Positions 8,938 to 19,295 of a DNA stretch of 64,000 nt are shown piece by piece. Numbering within the stretch: position 1 is the first letter of the stretch; every line of letters begins with the position of its first letter. The DNA comes from Hyphomicrobium sp. (lineage in GTDB: Bacteria > Pseudomonadota > Alphaproteobacteria > Rhizobiales > Hyphomicrobiaceae). The notes beneath the pieces were generated by a model. The model was not told the origin of the DNA, did not search any database, and was given only the letters and a program-made list of their open reading frames with translations. The DNA lies in NCBI GenBank assembly GCA_013141015.1, contig JABFRT010000038.1, positions 1 to 64,000 on the forward strand, written 5' to 3'. The translations under genes and the position numbers were made by a program.

Positions 8938-9980
8938 ATGAAGTCAGAATTCTCACTCGATGCGGCAATCGGGCAAACGCCACTCATCCTTTTGCGACGT
9001 GCGTCGGAGCAAACCGGCTGTACAATTCTCGGCAAAGCCGAATTCATGAACCCGGGCCAATCCGTCAAAGATCGCGCGGCACTCTTTCTGATACAGGACG
9101 CCCTGGCGCGCAAAGTGATCGAGCCCGGCGGCGTGATTGTCGAGGGCACAGCCGGCAATACGGGTATCGGCCTCGCTGTGGTGTGCAAGGCGTTCGGTCT
9201 GCGCGCCGTCATCGTGATGCCCGACACCCAGTCAGAAGAAAAGAAGGCTGCCATCCGCTTCCTCGGGGCGGCATTGGTCGAAGTGCCGGCGGTCCCTTAC
9301 GCCAATGCCAACAACTATGTTCACTACTCATCCAGGCTCGCGGAAACGCTGTCAAAGACCGAGCTAAACGGCGCGTGCTGGGCCAATCAGTTCGACAACG
9401 TCGCCAATCGTGACGGTCACGTGAGGACGACCGCAGAGGAGATCTGGCTCCAAACTGACGGAAAGGTTGACGGATTTATTGCGTCTGTCGGCACCGGCGG
9501 AACACATTGGCCGGCACCGCGCTCGGACTACGCAAAAAATCCAAAACGATCAAAATCGGATTGGCGGATCCGCATGGGGCTTCATTGCATTCTTACTATA
9601 CGACAGGAGATTTGAAGGCCGAAGGTTCGTCAATCACCGAAGGCATCGGTCAAAGCCGCATAACCAAAAATCTCGCTGGCTTCATACCGGATCACGCATA
9701 CAGAATTGCTGATGACGAGGCCGTGAAGATTGTGCATCAGCTTGTTCAAGAAGAGGGCCTGTGTGTCGGAGTATCGACCGGCATCAATATCGCAGGCGCC
9801 ATCCAGCTCGCCAAGGACCTCGGACCAGGTCACACCATCGTGACGATCCTTTGCGATCATGGCACCCGGTATGCTTCGAAATTGTTCAATCCGGCGTTTC
9901 TCCGCGGGAAGGGCTTGCTTGTGCCTGACTGGCTACTGGAGTCAAAGTCCCCACTACCTTCGGCCTTTGTTGCGACTTGA
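8938..9980 (+). pseudogene. cysK: Cysteine synthase (O-acetylserine sulfhydrylase), frameshifted
   Basis: This PLP enzyme makes cysteine from O-acetylserine and sulfide. The first part runs from MKSEFSLDAAIGQTPL through the PLP lysine in NPGQSVKDRA (Lys44) and the phosphate-binding VEGTAGNTGIGLA to SVGTGGT. The reading frame then shifts: an extra CA near 9502-9506 separates it from the second part, which resumes LAGTALGLRKK and continues through GSSITEGIGQ to DWLLESKS. Without the two bases the protein would be about 346 residues and normal throughout. The break may be real or a consensus error. It would supply cysteine from sulfide released by the surrounding desulfonation genes. Confidence 0.85.
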
Positions 9981-10021
9981 ACGCACTATGACCAGGACGG
10001 CGACTGCGATACGTCAGCTGA

Positions 10022-10663
10022 CTAATCGGCAACCTGAAGCGAAGAAAAGTCGATCTCCACGTTTTGGCTGTAAGCGGGACGCTCGCGGAGCCGCGCATAC
10101 CATGCCGAGACGTGCGGTAGCGCTGGCCTCTCGATATCGAGGCTGAAATAGCGGAACATCAAAGCGCCGGCAGGGATGTCCGCAATTGTGAGCTGATCGC
10201 CCAGAATGTAATTGCGGTTCGCAAGATGGGCATCGAGTACGCCAAGACGGTCGCCGGCTCTCTTGGCAGCGTCGCGGATGGAAGAAAGATTGCGATCGGA
10301 TGCGCGTGTCCTTATCAGGCCCCAGAAACAAACGGAATTGATGTCGTTGTAGAGGGTCGTGTTGGCCCATTCCATCCATTGGTCCGCTAACGCTTGCGCG
10401 CGCATATCTCTTGGTGTGAGTGTGTCGTGCCCGTACTGACGCGCCAGATAGCGCACGATCGCGCTGCTTTCCCACAGCGCAAAGCCGTTGTCCTCAATCA
10501 CCGGAACGAGCCGGTTGGGATTGAGGGCATGAAATTCCTCGGTGTCCAGCCGACCGAACGTACCACCAGCATCAATACGCTCATGCGGCAGACCGAGTTC
10601 GGCCAGCGTCCACATGACTTTCTGAACGTTGATGGATGTCTTCCGGCCCCAAAGCTTTATCAC
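10022..10663 (-). CDS. Glutathione S-transferase family protein
   Basis: The 213-residue cytosolic protein has a thioredoxin-like N-terminal domain starting IKLWGRKTSINVQKVMW, where the TSxNVQK stretch supplies the glutathione-activating Ser or Thr, then NPNRLVPVIEDNG (cis-Pro) and WESSAIVRYL (glutathione gamma-Glu binding). An alpha-helical C-terminal domain has GDQLTIADI. The start is GTG and overlaps the stop of the amidohydrolase gene, so the two are translationally coupled. In this setting it may conjugate or cleave a thiol or thioether, but the substrate cannot be told from sequence. Confidence 0.85.
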   Translation of the reverse strand: MIKLWGRKTSINVQKVMWTLAELGLPHERIDAGGTFGRLDTEEFHALNPNRLVPVIEDNGFALWESSAIVRYLARQYGHDTLTPRDMRAQALADQWMEWANTTLYNDINSVCFWGLIRTRASDRNLSSIRDAAKRAGDRLGVLDAHLANRNYILGDQLTIADIPAGALMFRYFSLDIERPALPHVSAWYARLRERPAYSQNVEIDFSSLQVAD

Positions 10664-11544
10664 GACGCTATCCTTTCGCTCGCGTTTAGCGTGGCTTGCA
10701 GCTTCAACAGCCTTTGCGCATTTCCGGACAACACCAGATCCAGGACGTCGCTCTTGAAGCCGAGGCGGCGATAATCTTCCACCGATTGGCCCATGGCGCG
10801 GAACGGATGCGACGACCCAAACAGCAATTGCTCGCGCAGGAAGCCGTTTGCCGCATCGACATAAAGCGCTCCGCCGGGCAGGAAAATATACATGTCCGGC
10901 ACGAGGAATACGTTTGGGTAGCGGAATGCTACACCGATCACCTCGTTGACGTGCGGCCAGAGCCCGTGATGCACGACGATTTTGAGTTTTGGAAAAGTCC
11001 GCGCAACACGGCCCAGGGCTGCTGGGTCGTTGAATTTTAGGTCAGGCGTCGTTGGGCCCGACATCAGAAATACTGGAACGTCCCAGTCCTGCAACGCATC
11101 ATAGAGAGGCGAAAACACCGGATTGTCGAATGCAATGGCGGGCGCGAGAAACCCAGGCTCGATGTTGATGGCTTTCAGACCAAGAGTTTGGATTGCGCGT
11201 TCGGCCTCCTGTACTGCAGCGGTTGTGCCCAATCGCTGGGGATCGACCGAGCCAACGCCTATCAAAGACGGGTGTGGACGCACCAGATCAGCAATCTCGT
11301 CGTTTAGATTTTGAATAGCCGGCGTGTCGCGGCCGATGACCGTTGCTTTAGATATCCCCGCGCCGCCAATTTCGTGCAGAAAGCCATCGACGGTGCGCGA
11401 CCGCGTAAAGTGTGTCGCGTCCTTTGACCCGACCCGCTGATTGAGCCAACGGGCGGTCTCGAATTCGGGCGTGCCATCCCGAGCCCCATAGAAGTCGTGA
11501 AGAAAGGCCGGACGATTGCGGATATCGATAACGTTCAGGGTCAT
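10660..11544 (-). CDS. Amidohydrolase-2 family TIM-barrel hydrolase or decarboxylase
   Basis: From the start MTLNVIDIRNRP (ATG at 11544) the product is 294 residues and matches the amidohydrolase-2/ACMSD-like fold: GLKAINIEPGF, PVFLMSGPT, KIVVHHGLWPHVNEV and LFGSSHPFR near the C-terminus where the metal-site Asp is often found in a GSD motif. The first metal-binding HxH of the family is not evident at the N-terminus, so the metal site may be altered. It is cotranscribed with the GST. The substrate is unknown. Confidence 0.65.
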   Translation of the reverse strand: MTLNVIDIRNRPAFLHDFYGARDGTPEFETARWLNQRVGSKDATHFTRSRTVDGFLHEIGGAGISKATVIGRDTPAIQNLNDEIADLVRPHPSLIGVGSVDPQRLGTTAAVQEAERAIQTLGLKAINIEPGFLAPAIAFDNPVFSPLYDALQDWDVPVFLMSGPTTPDLKFNDPAALGRVARTFPKLKIVVHHGLWPHVNEVIGVAFRYPNVFLVPDMYIFLPGGALYVDAANGFLREQLLFGSSHPFRAMGQSVEDYRRLGFKSDVLDLVLSGNAQRLLKLQATLNASERIAS

Positions 11545-11710
11545 ATAGAGCTTGTTCCATGCTGCTCGTGCAGACATGCATGTGAACGATGGCGCCACTC
11601 CGCAGCAACTAGAACAATCTGCAATGCTATTCTGTTTTTCGTATTTGCGGGTTTAGGGCCATTGCGCGACCAACGCGGTGCATGGATGCAGCATTTGGAA
11701 GCGCAAATAG

Positions 11711-13138
11711 ATGACCACGGCACGGCATTCGGCCCACCCTGCGGCGTCGACAGACATAGTGATCATCGGCGGCGGGTTCACAGGTGCCGCCGTCGCGCTG
11801 CATGTCAGCCGGCTCGTACCCGATGCTCAAGTGACTGTCATTGAGCCGCGGCCCTTTCTGGGCGGCGGCTTGGCTTATGACGATGCCGATCCGGCTCATA
11901 GGATCAACGTGCCTGCTTCGCGAATGACGCTCTTTCCAGGTGACGGCGATCACTTCGCACGCTGGATAAATGCCAATGATGCGATTGCCCGTGACCCAGA
12001 GGCCAAAGCTGCAGACGGAAATATATACCCGCGACGGCAGATTTTCGGGCAGTATGCCTGGAGCTACGTCCAGCCGCTTGTCGTGTCAGGCAGGGTTCGT
12101 CACATTACGGCGCGGGCAACTTCGATTTCAAAGCACCATTCCTATTGGCAGATCGCCACCGATTCTGCTCCGGCGATCCAAGCGCGCATCGTGGTGCTCG
12201 CGACCAGCCATCCGCCGCCTGAGCCTCCGGCTCAGTTGGTGCCGCTTACGGGAACCCGCCAGCTGATCCCGGATGCATTACGGCTAGGTGCGCTTGCAGG
12301 AATTGCGCCCGATGCCAGCGTCGTCATCATCGGAACCGGCCTCACTATGGCAGACGTTGTCGCGACACTTGATGCGGGTGGACATCGTGGCCAAATCACG
12401 GCCTTGTCGCGCCGCGGCCTCCGATCACGTGGGCATCCGGCGAAACCAAGCGAGCCGTTTGGATTGTTCGTGCAGCCACGTCCTCCTACAACTGTGGAAT
12501 TACTCCGCACTGTCCGGGCGGCGATCCGCAGGGCTGAGACAGAGGGATTGACGTGGCATTGCGTGTTGGATGCCGTACGCGGGCAGGCGCAGAAATTCTG
12601 GCCAGATCTCGCGCTCGCCGAACGCAGCCGCATCGTACGGCATTTACGTCCGTTCTGGGACGTTCACCGATTCCGGATTGCGCCGCAGGTCGAAGCTGTG
12701 TTGGACCGTCGTATCGCTGACGGCACTCTGAAAATAGTTGCAGCTTCCCTCAAAAGCGCAAGCGCAACACCGTCACTGCAATTAACTGCCATCTCCCGGC
12801 GTTCAGGTGAAACCTTAACATACTTTCCAGATTATGTGATCGTCACAACGGGGCCGGCGCATGCGTCCATTGTATCAACGCAGCCGCATCTTCAATCGCT
12901 CGCAAACGGCGGATGGATTACAGCTGATGCTTTGAGACTCGGAATCGCTTGCGATATGCAATGCCGCGCCCTCGGCCAAGACGCTAAACCTAGCGAAGGC
13001 CTGTTTGTTGCGGGTCCCCTCGCACGCGCAGCATTCGGAGAGCTGATGGGGTTGCCGCAGGTTTCGGAGCATGCACTCCGAGTCGCTGAGGCGGTGGAAG
13101 GCGTTTTCTCGGGAATTCGCTCACGTTTAACGGCTTGA
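11711..13138 (+). CDS. FAD/NAD(P)-binding oxidoreductase
   Basis: The 475-residue protein starts with a dinucleotide-binding motif (DIVIIGGGFTGAAVALHV, GxGxxG near residues 20-25), then RINVPASRMTLFPGDGDHF, and a second nucleotide fold at VVIIGTGLTMADVVATL around residue 205. This is the layout of the NAD_binding_9/HpnW-like group of FAD proteins. No further domain is visible. It converges on the SBP gene at 13187 and stands alone on the plus strand inside the organosulfur region, so a redox role there is only inferred. The exact reaction is unknown. Confidence 0.7.
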   Translation: MTTARHSAHPAASTDIVIIGGGFTGAAVALHVSRLVPDAQVTVIEPRPFLGGGLAYDDADPAHRINVPASRMTLFPGDGDHFARWINANDAIARDPEAKAADGNIYPRRQIFGQYAWSYVQPLVVSGRVRHITARATSISKHHSYWQIATDSAPAIQARIVVLATSHPPPEPPAQLVPLTGTRQLIPDALRLGALAGIAPDASVVIIGTGLTMADVVATLDAGGHRGQITALSRRGLRSRGHPAKPSEPFGLFVQPRPPTTVELLRTVRAAIRRAETEGLTWHCVLDAVRGQAQKFWPDLALAERSRIVRHLRPFWDVHRFRIAPQVEAVLDRRIADGTLKIVAASLKSASATPSLQLTAISRRSGETLTYFPDYVIVTTGPAHASIVSTQPHLQSLANGGWITADALRLGIACDMQCRALGQDAKPSEGLFVAGPLARAAFGELMGLPQVSEHALRVAEAVEGVFSGIRSRLTA

Positions 13139-13145
13139 AAGGGAT

Positions 13146-13176
13146 GCACGCTGCGCCGGATCGAGGCGCAACGTGC
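13146..13176. terminator. Hairpin between convergent genes
   Basis: GCACGCTGCGCC and GGCGCAACGTGC can pair with one mismatch around a 7-nt loop, followed on the plus strand by CACTTTATT. It sits in the 48-bp gap between two convergent genes and is a reasonable transcription terminator. Confidence 0.55.
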
Positions 13177-13186
13177 CACTTTATTC

Positions 13187-14164
13187 TCAGCGTTGCGACG
13201 CCTTTTTCGTAGGCGACCAGATTTCGGCGTCCTTGGCATTTACGGCTTTCGGCAAGACGCCTTCGGCAAAGAAAGCGTCGGCGATTTTCTGTTGATCGAC
13301 GAGATCTGATGCCGCCACCTCACGAACCTGATAGCTCCGCCGTTCGTTTGCGACCTCCACAACGGTGCTGTCGAGCCCCCAAGCCGGCGCCAGAATTTTG
13401 GCGGCATCTGCCGGATGGGCTTTGACCCATTCACCCGTCGACTTCAACAGATCAAACAGTGCCGCGATGACTTTCGGCTCAGCTGCCGCAAATTTTGTTG
13501 AGGCAAGATAGTAGCGCTGATAGCTCGCGAGCCCGGTGCCGTCCGAGAGGATGCGGACTTCGGCTTGTTTTTGAGCCGCTGCAACGAATGGGTCCCACGT
13601 CACCCAGGCATCGACGGCCCCCTTCTCAAAGGCAGCGCGGCCGTCAGCTGGTGACAGATAAGCGGGTTCGATATCCTTGAATTTCAGGCCGGCCTTGGCG
13701 AGCGCTGCAATCAAGAGATAGTGGCTCCCGGCCGCTTTCGTAACAGCGATTTTCTTCCCCTTTAGGTCGGCAACGGCGGTCAACGGCGACTTTGCCGGCA
13801 CGAGGATCGCTTGCGCGGTTGGCGACGGCGTTTCCTGCGCGACATAGACGAGCTTGGCGCCCGCTGCCTGAGCAAACACCGGAACGGTGTCGGCGACGTC
13901 AGCTGAAACATCAATAGCGCCGACGTTCAATGCTTCAAGCAGAGGCAGGCCGCTCGGGAATTCGGACCACTTGACGGTGTAACCTAACGCTGACAACCGC
14001 TTTTCAATCTCACCATTGGCCTTCAGCAAGGTTATCAGCGTTGACGATTTTTGAAATCCGATGCGAACCTCTTTTTGGTCTGCGGCGCTCGCAGCCCCAA
14101 AGGGCTGCAGAATTGTGTAACCTGCAGCTAAGGCCAAAGCGGCCAAGGTGCGGCGAGTAATCAT
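13187..14164 (-). CDS. Sulfonate ABC importer binding protein, SsuA type (second SBP of the ssu operon)
   Basis: From MITRRTLAALALAAG (ATG at 14164) the protein is 325 residues with a signal peptide ending near GAASA. The mature sequence begins KEVRIGFQKSSTLITLLK and has the family's hinge and ligand regions ([48 protein letters not shown]). It is clearly related to the SBP at 17938-18888. It is the last gene of the operon that starts at 18888, following the ferredoxin by about 160 bp. Two SBPs for one permease/ATPase pair suggest a broader sulfonate range. Confidence 0.85.
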   Translation of the reverse strand: MITRRTLAALALAAGYTILQPFGAASAADQKEVRIGFQKSSTLITLLKANGEIEKRLSALGYTVKWSEFPSGLPLLEALNVGAIDVSADVADTVPVFAQAAGAKLVYVAQETPSPTAQAILVPAKSPLTAVADLKGKKIAVTKAAGSHYLLIAALAKAGLKFKDIEPAYLSPADGRAAFEKGAVDAWVTWDPFVAAAQKQAEVRILSDGTGLASYQRYYLASTKFAAAEPKVIAALFDLLKSTGEWVKAHPADAAKILAPAWGLDSTVVEVANERRSYQVREVAASDLVDQQKIADAFFAEGVLPKAVNAKDAEIWSPTKKASQR

Positions 14165-14327
14165 AGCGTTCTCTCCAAGCTCGAGCGGACATGCGCGGAA
14201 TGCGCGTACTCCCAACAAGCTAGTGCTCCTGGCGACGCACCTTGGCCAATACGAAATTTTCCAAAGAATATTCGGAACTCTGCAATCGGTTCCGCGGGAC
14301 CAATTACCTGTGGCCGATCGTGCGGCG

Positions 14328-14561
14328 TCATTTGAGCAAGTATGGGATGTTCACCGTAACAGCCTTTGTCGGGCAATCCGCTTGGCACGGCATGCAATAC
14401 CAGCACTCGTCGTAAGCCATGTAGGCTTTTCCTGTCAGATCGCTAATTCTCAAAACATCGAGCGGGCAGACGTCCACACATACAGTGCAGCCCTTGTCTG
14501 CGATGCACTTTGCTTCGTCGATGATCACTGGAACAGACGACGATGTTTGCGCAAGTGGCAT
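14328..14561 (-). CDS. AprB-like 2[4Fe-4S] ferredoxin
   Basis: The 77-residue protein has two cluster motifs: C19-x5-C25-x2-C28-x3-C32-P and C53-x2-C56-x2-C59-x3-C63-P. The wider first spacing recalls the beta subunit of adenylylsulfate reductase (AprB) more than a standard bacterial ferredoxin. AprB feeds electrons to the FAD of AprA, and an AprA-like flavoprotein gene lies in the divergent operon at 22490-24232. The gene sits between the flavin reductase and the second SBP in the ssu operon. I infer that it is the electron partner of the AprA-like protein; it could instead serve another oxidoreductase. Confidence 0.8.
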   Translation of the reverse strand: MPLAQTSSSVPVIIDEAKCIADKGCTVCVDVCPLDVLRISDLTGKAYMAYDECWYCMPCQADCPTKAVTVNIPYLLK

Positions 14562-14595
14562 TGATGATCCTTGGTAACACGCTGAGATTGGGCGA

Positions 14596-15129
14596 TTAGC
14601 CGCGCAAGATGCCGTAGGCGCCGCGCCAGTAGGTTAGGCTATCGGGTGTCTCGGCCTCGCGCGCGGCACGAACCGCCACGACGCGGCCAATCACGATAGC
14701 GCTCGTATGCCGCTCGACGAGCTCTTCGACTTCACAATCGATGGAAGCAAGCGCGCCTTGCAGAATGTGAGCGCCAGTTTCCAATTGGCTCCATTCCGCG
14801 CCTGCGTAGCGCTCCGCGCCTTTTTCGCCGCGACGGCCGCTGAAACGTTCGGCAACGTGTTGCTGGGATGGCGAGAGCACGTTGACTGCGAAAACGCCAG
14901 TTCGCTTTAGAACATCCCAACTCGATGAGTTCCGGTTGATGCAAAAAATCACCGTCGGCGGATCTGCCGCGAGCGACGAGACCGATGTGACGGTGAGTGC
15001 CGAAATATCATTGCCGGAGCCGATCGAGATCGCGCTGATTCCGCCGGCCAGCTGGCGCATTGCAGCGCGAAATTCCGAGGCATCGACTTCGGCTCTCTGA
15101 TGGGCGCTTGCAAGTATCGCTTGAGACAT
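14596..15129 (-). CDS. Flavin reductase family protein (FMN reductase partner of SsuD)
   Basis: The 177-residue protein belongs to the HpaC/DIM6 flavin reductase family: FRAAMRQLAGGISAIS at the start, ALTVTSVSSLAADPPTVIFC for flavin phosphate binding, and SWDVLKRTGVFAVNVLSPSQQ. Such enzymes use NAD(P)H to reduce FMN, which diffuses to a two-component monooxygenase. It lies in the same operon as ssuD, the typical user of FMNH2. It belongs to a different family from the E. coli SsuE reductase, so this is a functional analogue and not an orthologue. Confidence 0.85.
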   Translation of the reverse strand: MSQAILASAHQRAEVDASEFRAAMRQLAGGISAISIGSGNDISALTVTSVSSLAADPPTVIFCINRNSSSWDVLKRTGVFAVNVLSPSQQHVAERFSGRRGEKGAERYAGAEWSQLETGAHILQGALASIDCEVEELVERHTSAIVIGRVVAVRAAREAETPDSLTYWRGAYGILRG

Positions 15130-15143
15130 ATGTGGCCTTTCAA

Positions 15144-15977
15144 TTAGGCGTCTTCGCCAGCGCGCGCGTCGCGGAACAATTCGTCTAGAATGAGCCCCTC
15201 GAGCGCTGCGATCTCAACAGAGCCACGCTGCCGGGGGCGCGGAATATCGACACGCAGGTCGAGCTTGATCACGCCATCTTCAATAACCAGCACGCGATCC
15301 GCCAGAGCGACCGCCTCCGAAACGTCGTGAGTCACCAGCAACGCAGTGAAGCCCTGGTCGCGCCACACCTGCTCCAAAAGCCTTTGCATCGAAATTCTTG
15401 TGAGGGCGTCAAGCGCGCCGAGCGGCTCATCTAATGCCAGAACCTTTGGTCGCGAAACCAGCGCGCGCGCTAATGCAACGCGTTGCTTCTGACCGCCAGA
15501 GAGCACAGCTGGCCATTCGCCTCGGCGATCACCAAGGCCGACTTCATTGAGTGTTTCGTGGGCACGCTGGCGGACAGCTGCATCACTGCGCTGCCGTCCG
15601 AGGCCGACTTCGACATTAGCCAGAACACGTGCCCATGGCAGCAGCCTTGGCTCCTGAAACATTACGCGGACAACACTCTGATCGGGCGCGGCTGCCGGAT
15701 CCATGCCGTACCAGAATTCCCCATTGGTCGGCTTGTCGAGTCCGACTAGCAAACGTAGCAGGGTACTTTTTCCGCACCCGCTCTTGCCGACGATGGTCAC
15801 GAACTGGCCAGCCGGGATGTGGAGATCAACGCCTTTCAGGACTTGCTGCGAGCCAAACGATTTGGTCAATCCGCGGATCGTCAGGCTGAGGCCTGATGAA
15901 GCGTCCGCGTGCTCGGCGTCCGCGGCTTTCCAGTACTCCGGAACCGATCTGTTCATAGCAATTGCTGCGGCTGTCAT
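15144..15977 (-). CDS. ssuB: Sulfonate ABC importer ATPase
   Basis: The 277-residue protein has Walker [11 protein letters not shown]-loop [11 protein letters not shown], signature [16 protein letters not shown], Walker [13 protein letters not shown] and the switch His in [17 protein letters not shown] is characteristic of the SsuB/TauB group. It follows ssuC by 12 bp in the ssuA-ssuD-ssuC-ssuB operon and energises sulfonate import. An ATG seven codons downstream would also be possible as start. Confidence 0.9.
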   Translation of the reverse strand: MTAAAIAMNRSVPEYWKAADAEHADASSGLSLTIRGLTKSFGSQQVLKGVDLHIPAGQFVTIVGKSGCGKSTLLRLLVGLDKPTNGEFWYGMDPAAAPDQSVVRVMFQEPRLLPWARVLANVEVGLGRQRSDAAVRQRAHETLNEVGLGDRRGEWPAVLSGGQKQRVALARALVSRPKVLALDEPLGALDALTRISMQRLLEQVWRDQGFTALLVTHDVSEAVALADRVLVIEDGVIKLDLRVDIPRPRQRGSVEIAALEGLILDELFRDARAGEDA

Positions 15978-15989
15978 CGAGACCTCGCG

Positions 15990-16772
15990 CTAACGACGTT
16001 GGAAAGCTGGATGCCAACTGAGGCAACTGCGCTCAAGCAGGCGTGCTGTACTGTCGGCCACTTTGCCGAGCAGTGCGTAAATCAAAATGCTTAGAACAAC
16101 GATGTCGACCAGCAGGAACTCGCGCGCCTGCATCGCCATGTAACCAATGCCCGATGACGCCGCGATTGTTTCGGCGACGATGAGTGTCAGCCACATAAAG
16201 CCAAGGGCATATCTTAGCCCAACGAAGATCGACGGTAGCGCTCCCGGCAGAATGACCCGCCAGAACAACTCCCACCGCGACATTCCGTAGGTCTTGGCCA
16301 TTTCGATTAATTGCGGATCGACCGTCCGGATGCCGTGTAGCGTGTTGATGTAAATCGGGAAGAACACGCCCAGCACCACCAGAAAGATCTTGGCCGTCTC
16401 ATCGATGCCAAACCACAGGATGACCAGTGGAATCAGCGCGAGGTGCGGAACATTGCGGACCATCTGAATAAGCGTGTCCGTGGCGCGTTCAAAGCCTTTC
16501 GATAGACCGTTTGTCAAACCAAGTATGAACCCGAGGCTACCGCCGATAACGAGCCCCGTCGTGGCGCGCAAGAAACTTACACCTATGTTGCGCCACAATT
16601 CGCCGGTGAGCGCCAGTTTCCATCCGGCGAGCAACACGGCGGAGGGCGCTGGAAGGATCCGGTTCGAAATCAAACCAAATTGCGACAACGTCTCCCACAG
16701 CGCGACAAGTGCAGCGGGCAGAGCCCACTGCACGAAAACGCTCGAATGCCAACTGCGCGCTTCAACACTCAT
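15990..16772 (-). CDS. ssuC: Sulfonate ABC importer permease
   Basis: The 260-residue membrane protein has about six hydrophobic segments, an LPAPSAV block after the first helix typical of SsuC, and an EAA loop ([20 protein letters not shown]). Its start overlaps the ssuD stop (ATGA), so the genes are translationally coupled. It forms the channel of the importer whose ATPase is at 15144-15977 and whose binding proteins are at 17938-18888 and 13187-14164. Confidence 0.9.
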   Translation of the reverse strand: MSVEARSWHSSVFVQWALPAALVALWETLSQFGLISNRILPAPSAVLLAGWKLALTGELWRNIGVSFLRATTGLVIGGSLGFILGLTNGLSKGFERATDTLIQMVRNVPHLALIPLVILWFGIDETAKIFLVVLGVFFPIYINTLHGIRTVDPQLIEMAKTYGMSRWELFWRVILPGALPSIFVGLRYALGFMWLTLIVAETIAASSGIGYMAMQAREFLLVDIVVLSILIYALLGKVADSTARLLERSCLSWHPAFQRR

Positions 16773-17941
16773 GACTGAGACACATGCTTTCGGAGTTCAG
16801 GCAAGATGTCGTTAGCGATAGTCTCGCCGAACGGACCGGTGTTGACCTGCGTGTGACGTGACGGCTTGGCGTGGGTCAACGGCAACAGCGGGAATACCAG
16901 TTCCGCGAAACGATAGGCCTCTTCAAGATGCGGGTAACCCGACAAAACGAAAGTATCAACGCCGATGGCCATGTATTCCTTGATGCGTGCCGCGACCGTT
17001 TCGGGATCGCCGACGAGCGCGGTTCCGGCCCCACCGCGCACCAGCCCGACGCCGGCCCATAAATTGGGACTGACTTCGAGCTTGTCGCGGCGGCCGCCGT
17101 GCAGCGCGATCATGCGCTGCTGACCGACGGAGTCGAGGCGCGAGAAAATCTTCTGCGCGGCCTCGATGGTTTCGTCTGTGACATACGAAATCAAATCGTC
17201 AGCGGCTTTCCAGGCCTCCGCATTGGTTTCGCGCACAATGACATGCAGGCGGATACCGAAAGTTACCTTCCGTCCCTTGGCGGCAGCGGCTTCGCGAACC
17301 ACTTTAATTTTTTCTGCGACATCTGCCGGAGGCTCGCCCCACGTCAGATATTTGTCGATGCTCTGCGCGGCAACGTCGATTGCCGGAGCAGATGAACCTC
17401 CGAAATACAGCGGCGGTCCGCCTTCCTGCACGGGCGGGAAGATCAAGCGGCTGTCTTCGACCGCAATGTGCTTGCCCTTGTAGTTGACCAACTCGCCGGC
17501 CAGCAGCGGCCTGAATACCTCGAGAAACTCGCGGGTGATTTCATAGCGCTCACTGTGGTCAGCGAAAAATCCGTCGCCCTTGTTTTCGATAGGGTCGCCG
17601 CCGGTCACGATGTTGATCAGGAGGCGCCCATTCGACAACCGGTCGAGTGTCGCGGCCATACGAGCCGCGACAGATACCGAGATCAATCCTGGCCGCGCTG
17701 CGACCAGGAACTTGAGCTTTTCCGTGAGAGGGGCCAGTGCTGATGCAACGATCCAGGAGTCCTCGCAACTCCGCCCCGTCGGGATCAACACACCGAAGTA
17801 GCCGAGATCATCAGCAGCCTGCGCGATCTGGCGCAGATACTTCAGATCAACATGCCGGCCGCCGACGGACGTGCCCAGATACCGGCTATCGCCATGCGTT
17901 GGAAGGAACCACAGAACGTTTGCTTCAGTGACTGAGCTCAT
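16769..17941 (-). CDS. ssuD: Alkanesulfonate monooxygenase, FMNH2-dependent
   Basis: The 390-residue luciferase-like TIM-barrel protein matches SsuD over its full length: [15 protein letters not shown] at the start, [53 protein letters not shown], and the active-site loop [18 protein letters not shown] near the C-terminus. The enzyme converts aliphatic sulfonates plus O2 and FMNH2 to aldehyde and sulfite. The start was set at 17941 because its ATG overlaps the ssuA stop. The flavin reductase at 14596-15129 supplies reduced FMN. The sulfite released could be used by the other sulfur genes of the region. Confidence 0.93.
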   Translation of the reverse strand: MSSVTEANVLWFLPTHGDSRYLGTSVGGRHVDLKYLRQIAQAADDLGYFGVLIPTGRSCEDSWIVASALAPLTEKLKFLVAARPGLISVSVAARMAATLDRLSNGRLLINIVTGGDPIENKGDGFFADHSERYEITREFLEVFRPLLAGELVNYKGKHIAVEDSRLIFPPVQEGGPPLYFGGSSAPAIDVAAQSIDKYLTWGEPPADVAEKIKVVREAAAAKGRKVTFGIRLHVIVRETNAEAWKAADDLISYVTDETIEAAQKIFSRLDSVGQQRMIALHGGRRDKLEVSPNLWAGVGLVRGGAGTALVGDPETVAARIKEYMAIGVDTFVLSGYPHLEEAYRFAELVFPLLPLTHAKPSRHTQVNTGPFGETIANDILPELRKHVSQS

Positions 17942-18888
17942 GATCCAGCCTTCCATACATAGTCGCCCACTTTGATGTCTTTGGGGATAAGCCCAAGTCC
18001 ACGGAAGGTGTCGGCAATCTTTTGCTGCTCGGCGATGACGGCGTCATCCAGCGGCTTTACGCCGAACGACTGACGCTTCAGAGCGACTTCGAGCACAGGG
18101 GCCGGGATGCCGACGCCGGGGCTGAGTTGTTCAGCTGCCGTCTTTGGGTCGGCTTTGACCCAGTCGCTGACCGCCTTCAACTCAGCATTAATCACCTCAA
18201 TTGCTTTTGCGTTCGCCGGTGCCCATGCCTTACCCGCAAGGTAGAATTGGGTATTGGCCACGAGATCCTTGCCATCGGTCAGCACACGCGCGCCTGCGGT
18301 TGCCTCGGCGGAAGCGTAATAGGGATCCCAGATGGACCAAGCATCCACCTTGCCGCTTTCAAATGCGGCCCGCGCGTCCGCTGGAGCAAGATGAACGGGC
18401 TCGAATTCTCCGTACTTGATGCCAGCCTTCTCGAGTGCTTTCACCGCGAGATAGTTCGAGTTTGAGCCCTTCGCGTAGGCGACCTTCTTCCCCTTCAACT
18501 CGGCAACCGTTTTGATGGGGCTATCTTTGGGAACCAATACAGCTTCACCACCCGGTGCCGGCGGCTCGTGCGCCACGTAGACGATGGCGCTGCCGGCCGC
18601 TTGCGCAAATACCGGAGGTGCTTCGCCCGTATGACCAAAATCAATCGCGCCTGCGTTGATGGCTTCGAGTAGCGGCGGTCCAAACGGGAATTCGGCCCAG
18701 GTAACCGAATAGCCGATCTCCTTCAACTTCGGCTCCAACGTGCCCTTTGCCTTCAAAAGAATGACGTTGCCATACTTCTGATAGCCGATGCGAACGACCT
18801 TATCTTCAGCCTGAGCTGGTCCGATGAACGCTGTTATGGCCAATACGCTGAACGCAAACGCGCCCAAGTTTCTGCGGGTGATACCCAT
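17938..18888 (-). CDS. ssuA: Sulfonate ABC importer binding protein
   Basis: From [16 protein letters not shown] (ATG at 18888) the product is 316 residues with a signal peptide cleaved near PAQAE. The mature part starts [20 protein letters not shown] and carries [32 protein letters not shown] and [14 protein letters not shown], the standard SsuA pattern. It is the first gene of the ssu operon, which reads toward lower coordinates to 13187. It delivers sulfonates to SsuC from the periplasm. Confidence 0.92.
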   Translation of the reverse strand: MGITRRNLGAFAFSVLAITAFIGPAQAEDKVVRIGYQKYGNVILLKAKGTLEPKLKEIGYSVTWAEFPFGPPLLEAINAGAIDFGHTGEAPPVFAQAAGSAIVYVAHEPPAPGGEAVLVPKDSPIKTVAELKGKKVAYAKGSNSNYLAVKALEKAGIKYGEFEPVHLAPADARAAFESGKVDAWSIWDPYYASAEATAGARVLTDGKDLVANTQFYLAGKAWAPANAKAIEVINAELKAVSDWVKADPKTAAEQLSPGVGIPAPVLEVALKRQSFGVKPLDDAVIAEQQKIADTFRGLGLIPKDIKVGDYVWKAGS

Positions 18889-19295
18889 GATGAATGCCTT
18901 TCTGGATTGCTTTGCCTCGCTGCCCGACTTCGCGAACAGCACGATTGGAATTGCGTGAGCAGTTAACGCGCAGCGCGTTGCACCCGACAGCCTCTGCTAT
19001 TGCAGAGAAGATTGCCAACCATATTCACCTCACTGTTTTTCGACGCCGCAAAGCCTGTCCATTGCTTTGGCAAGAATGCGAGAAGACCCGACCGCACGCT
19101 CAGCGTCCAACAAGAATTTCTGAGATGCATATTCCAAAACGCATCGATCGCGGGTCGTGCCGCATCTTCGCAGCCGCTTGCGCAATGAGCGCTTGTGCCG
19201 GTTGAACGGGAATATCGTCTGCAGTTTTTATTGGTTCAGCCATGTTGTGATTGCGACTAGTCGTTGACAATCAACTCTTCAAAAAGGAACCAGCG
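18889..19295. promoter_or_regulatory. Divergent control region of the two organosulfur operons
   Basis: About 400 bp separate two operons that read away from each other, ssuA-D-C-B and SBP-permease-ATPase-OsmC-AprA-like-HEAT. No gene is visible. Near 18990-19010 there is a perfect inverted repeat CTCTGC-tatt-GCAGAG that could be an operator. No CysB/Cbl-type regulator gene is present in the window. A ribosome-binding site AAAAAGGAAC precedes the plus-strand start at 19296. Confidence 0.45.

Noticed and set aside
12215-12240. Palindrome TGAGCC-tcc-GGCTCA inside the FAD oxidoreductase gene
   Set aside because: It lacks the outer arms and the A/CCGGC loop of the hairpin family and is compatible with normal codon use.
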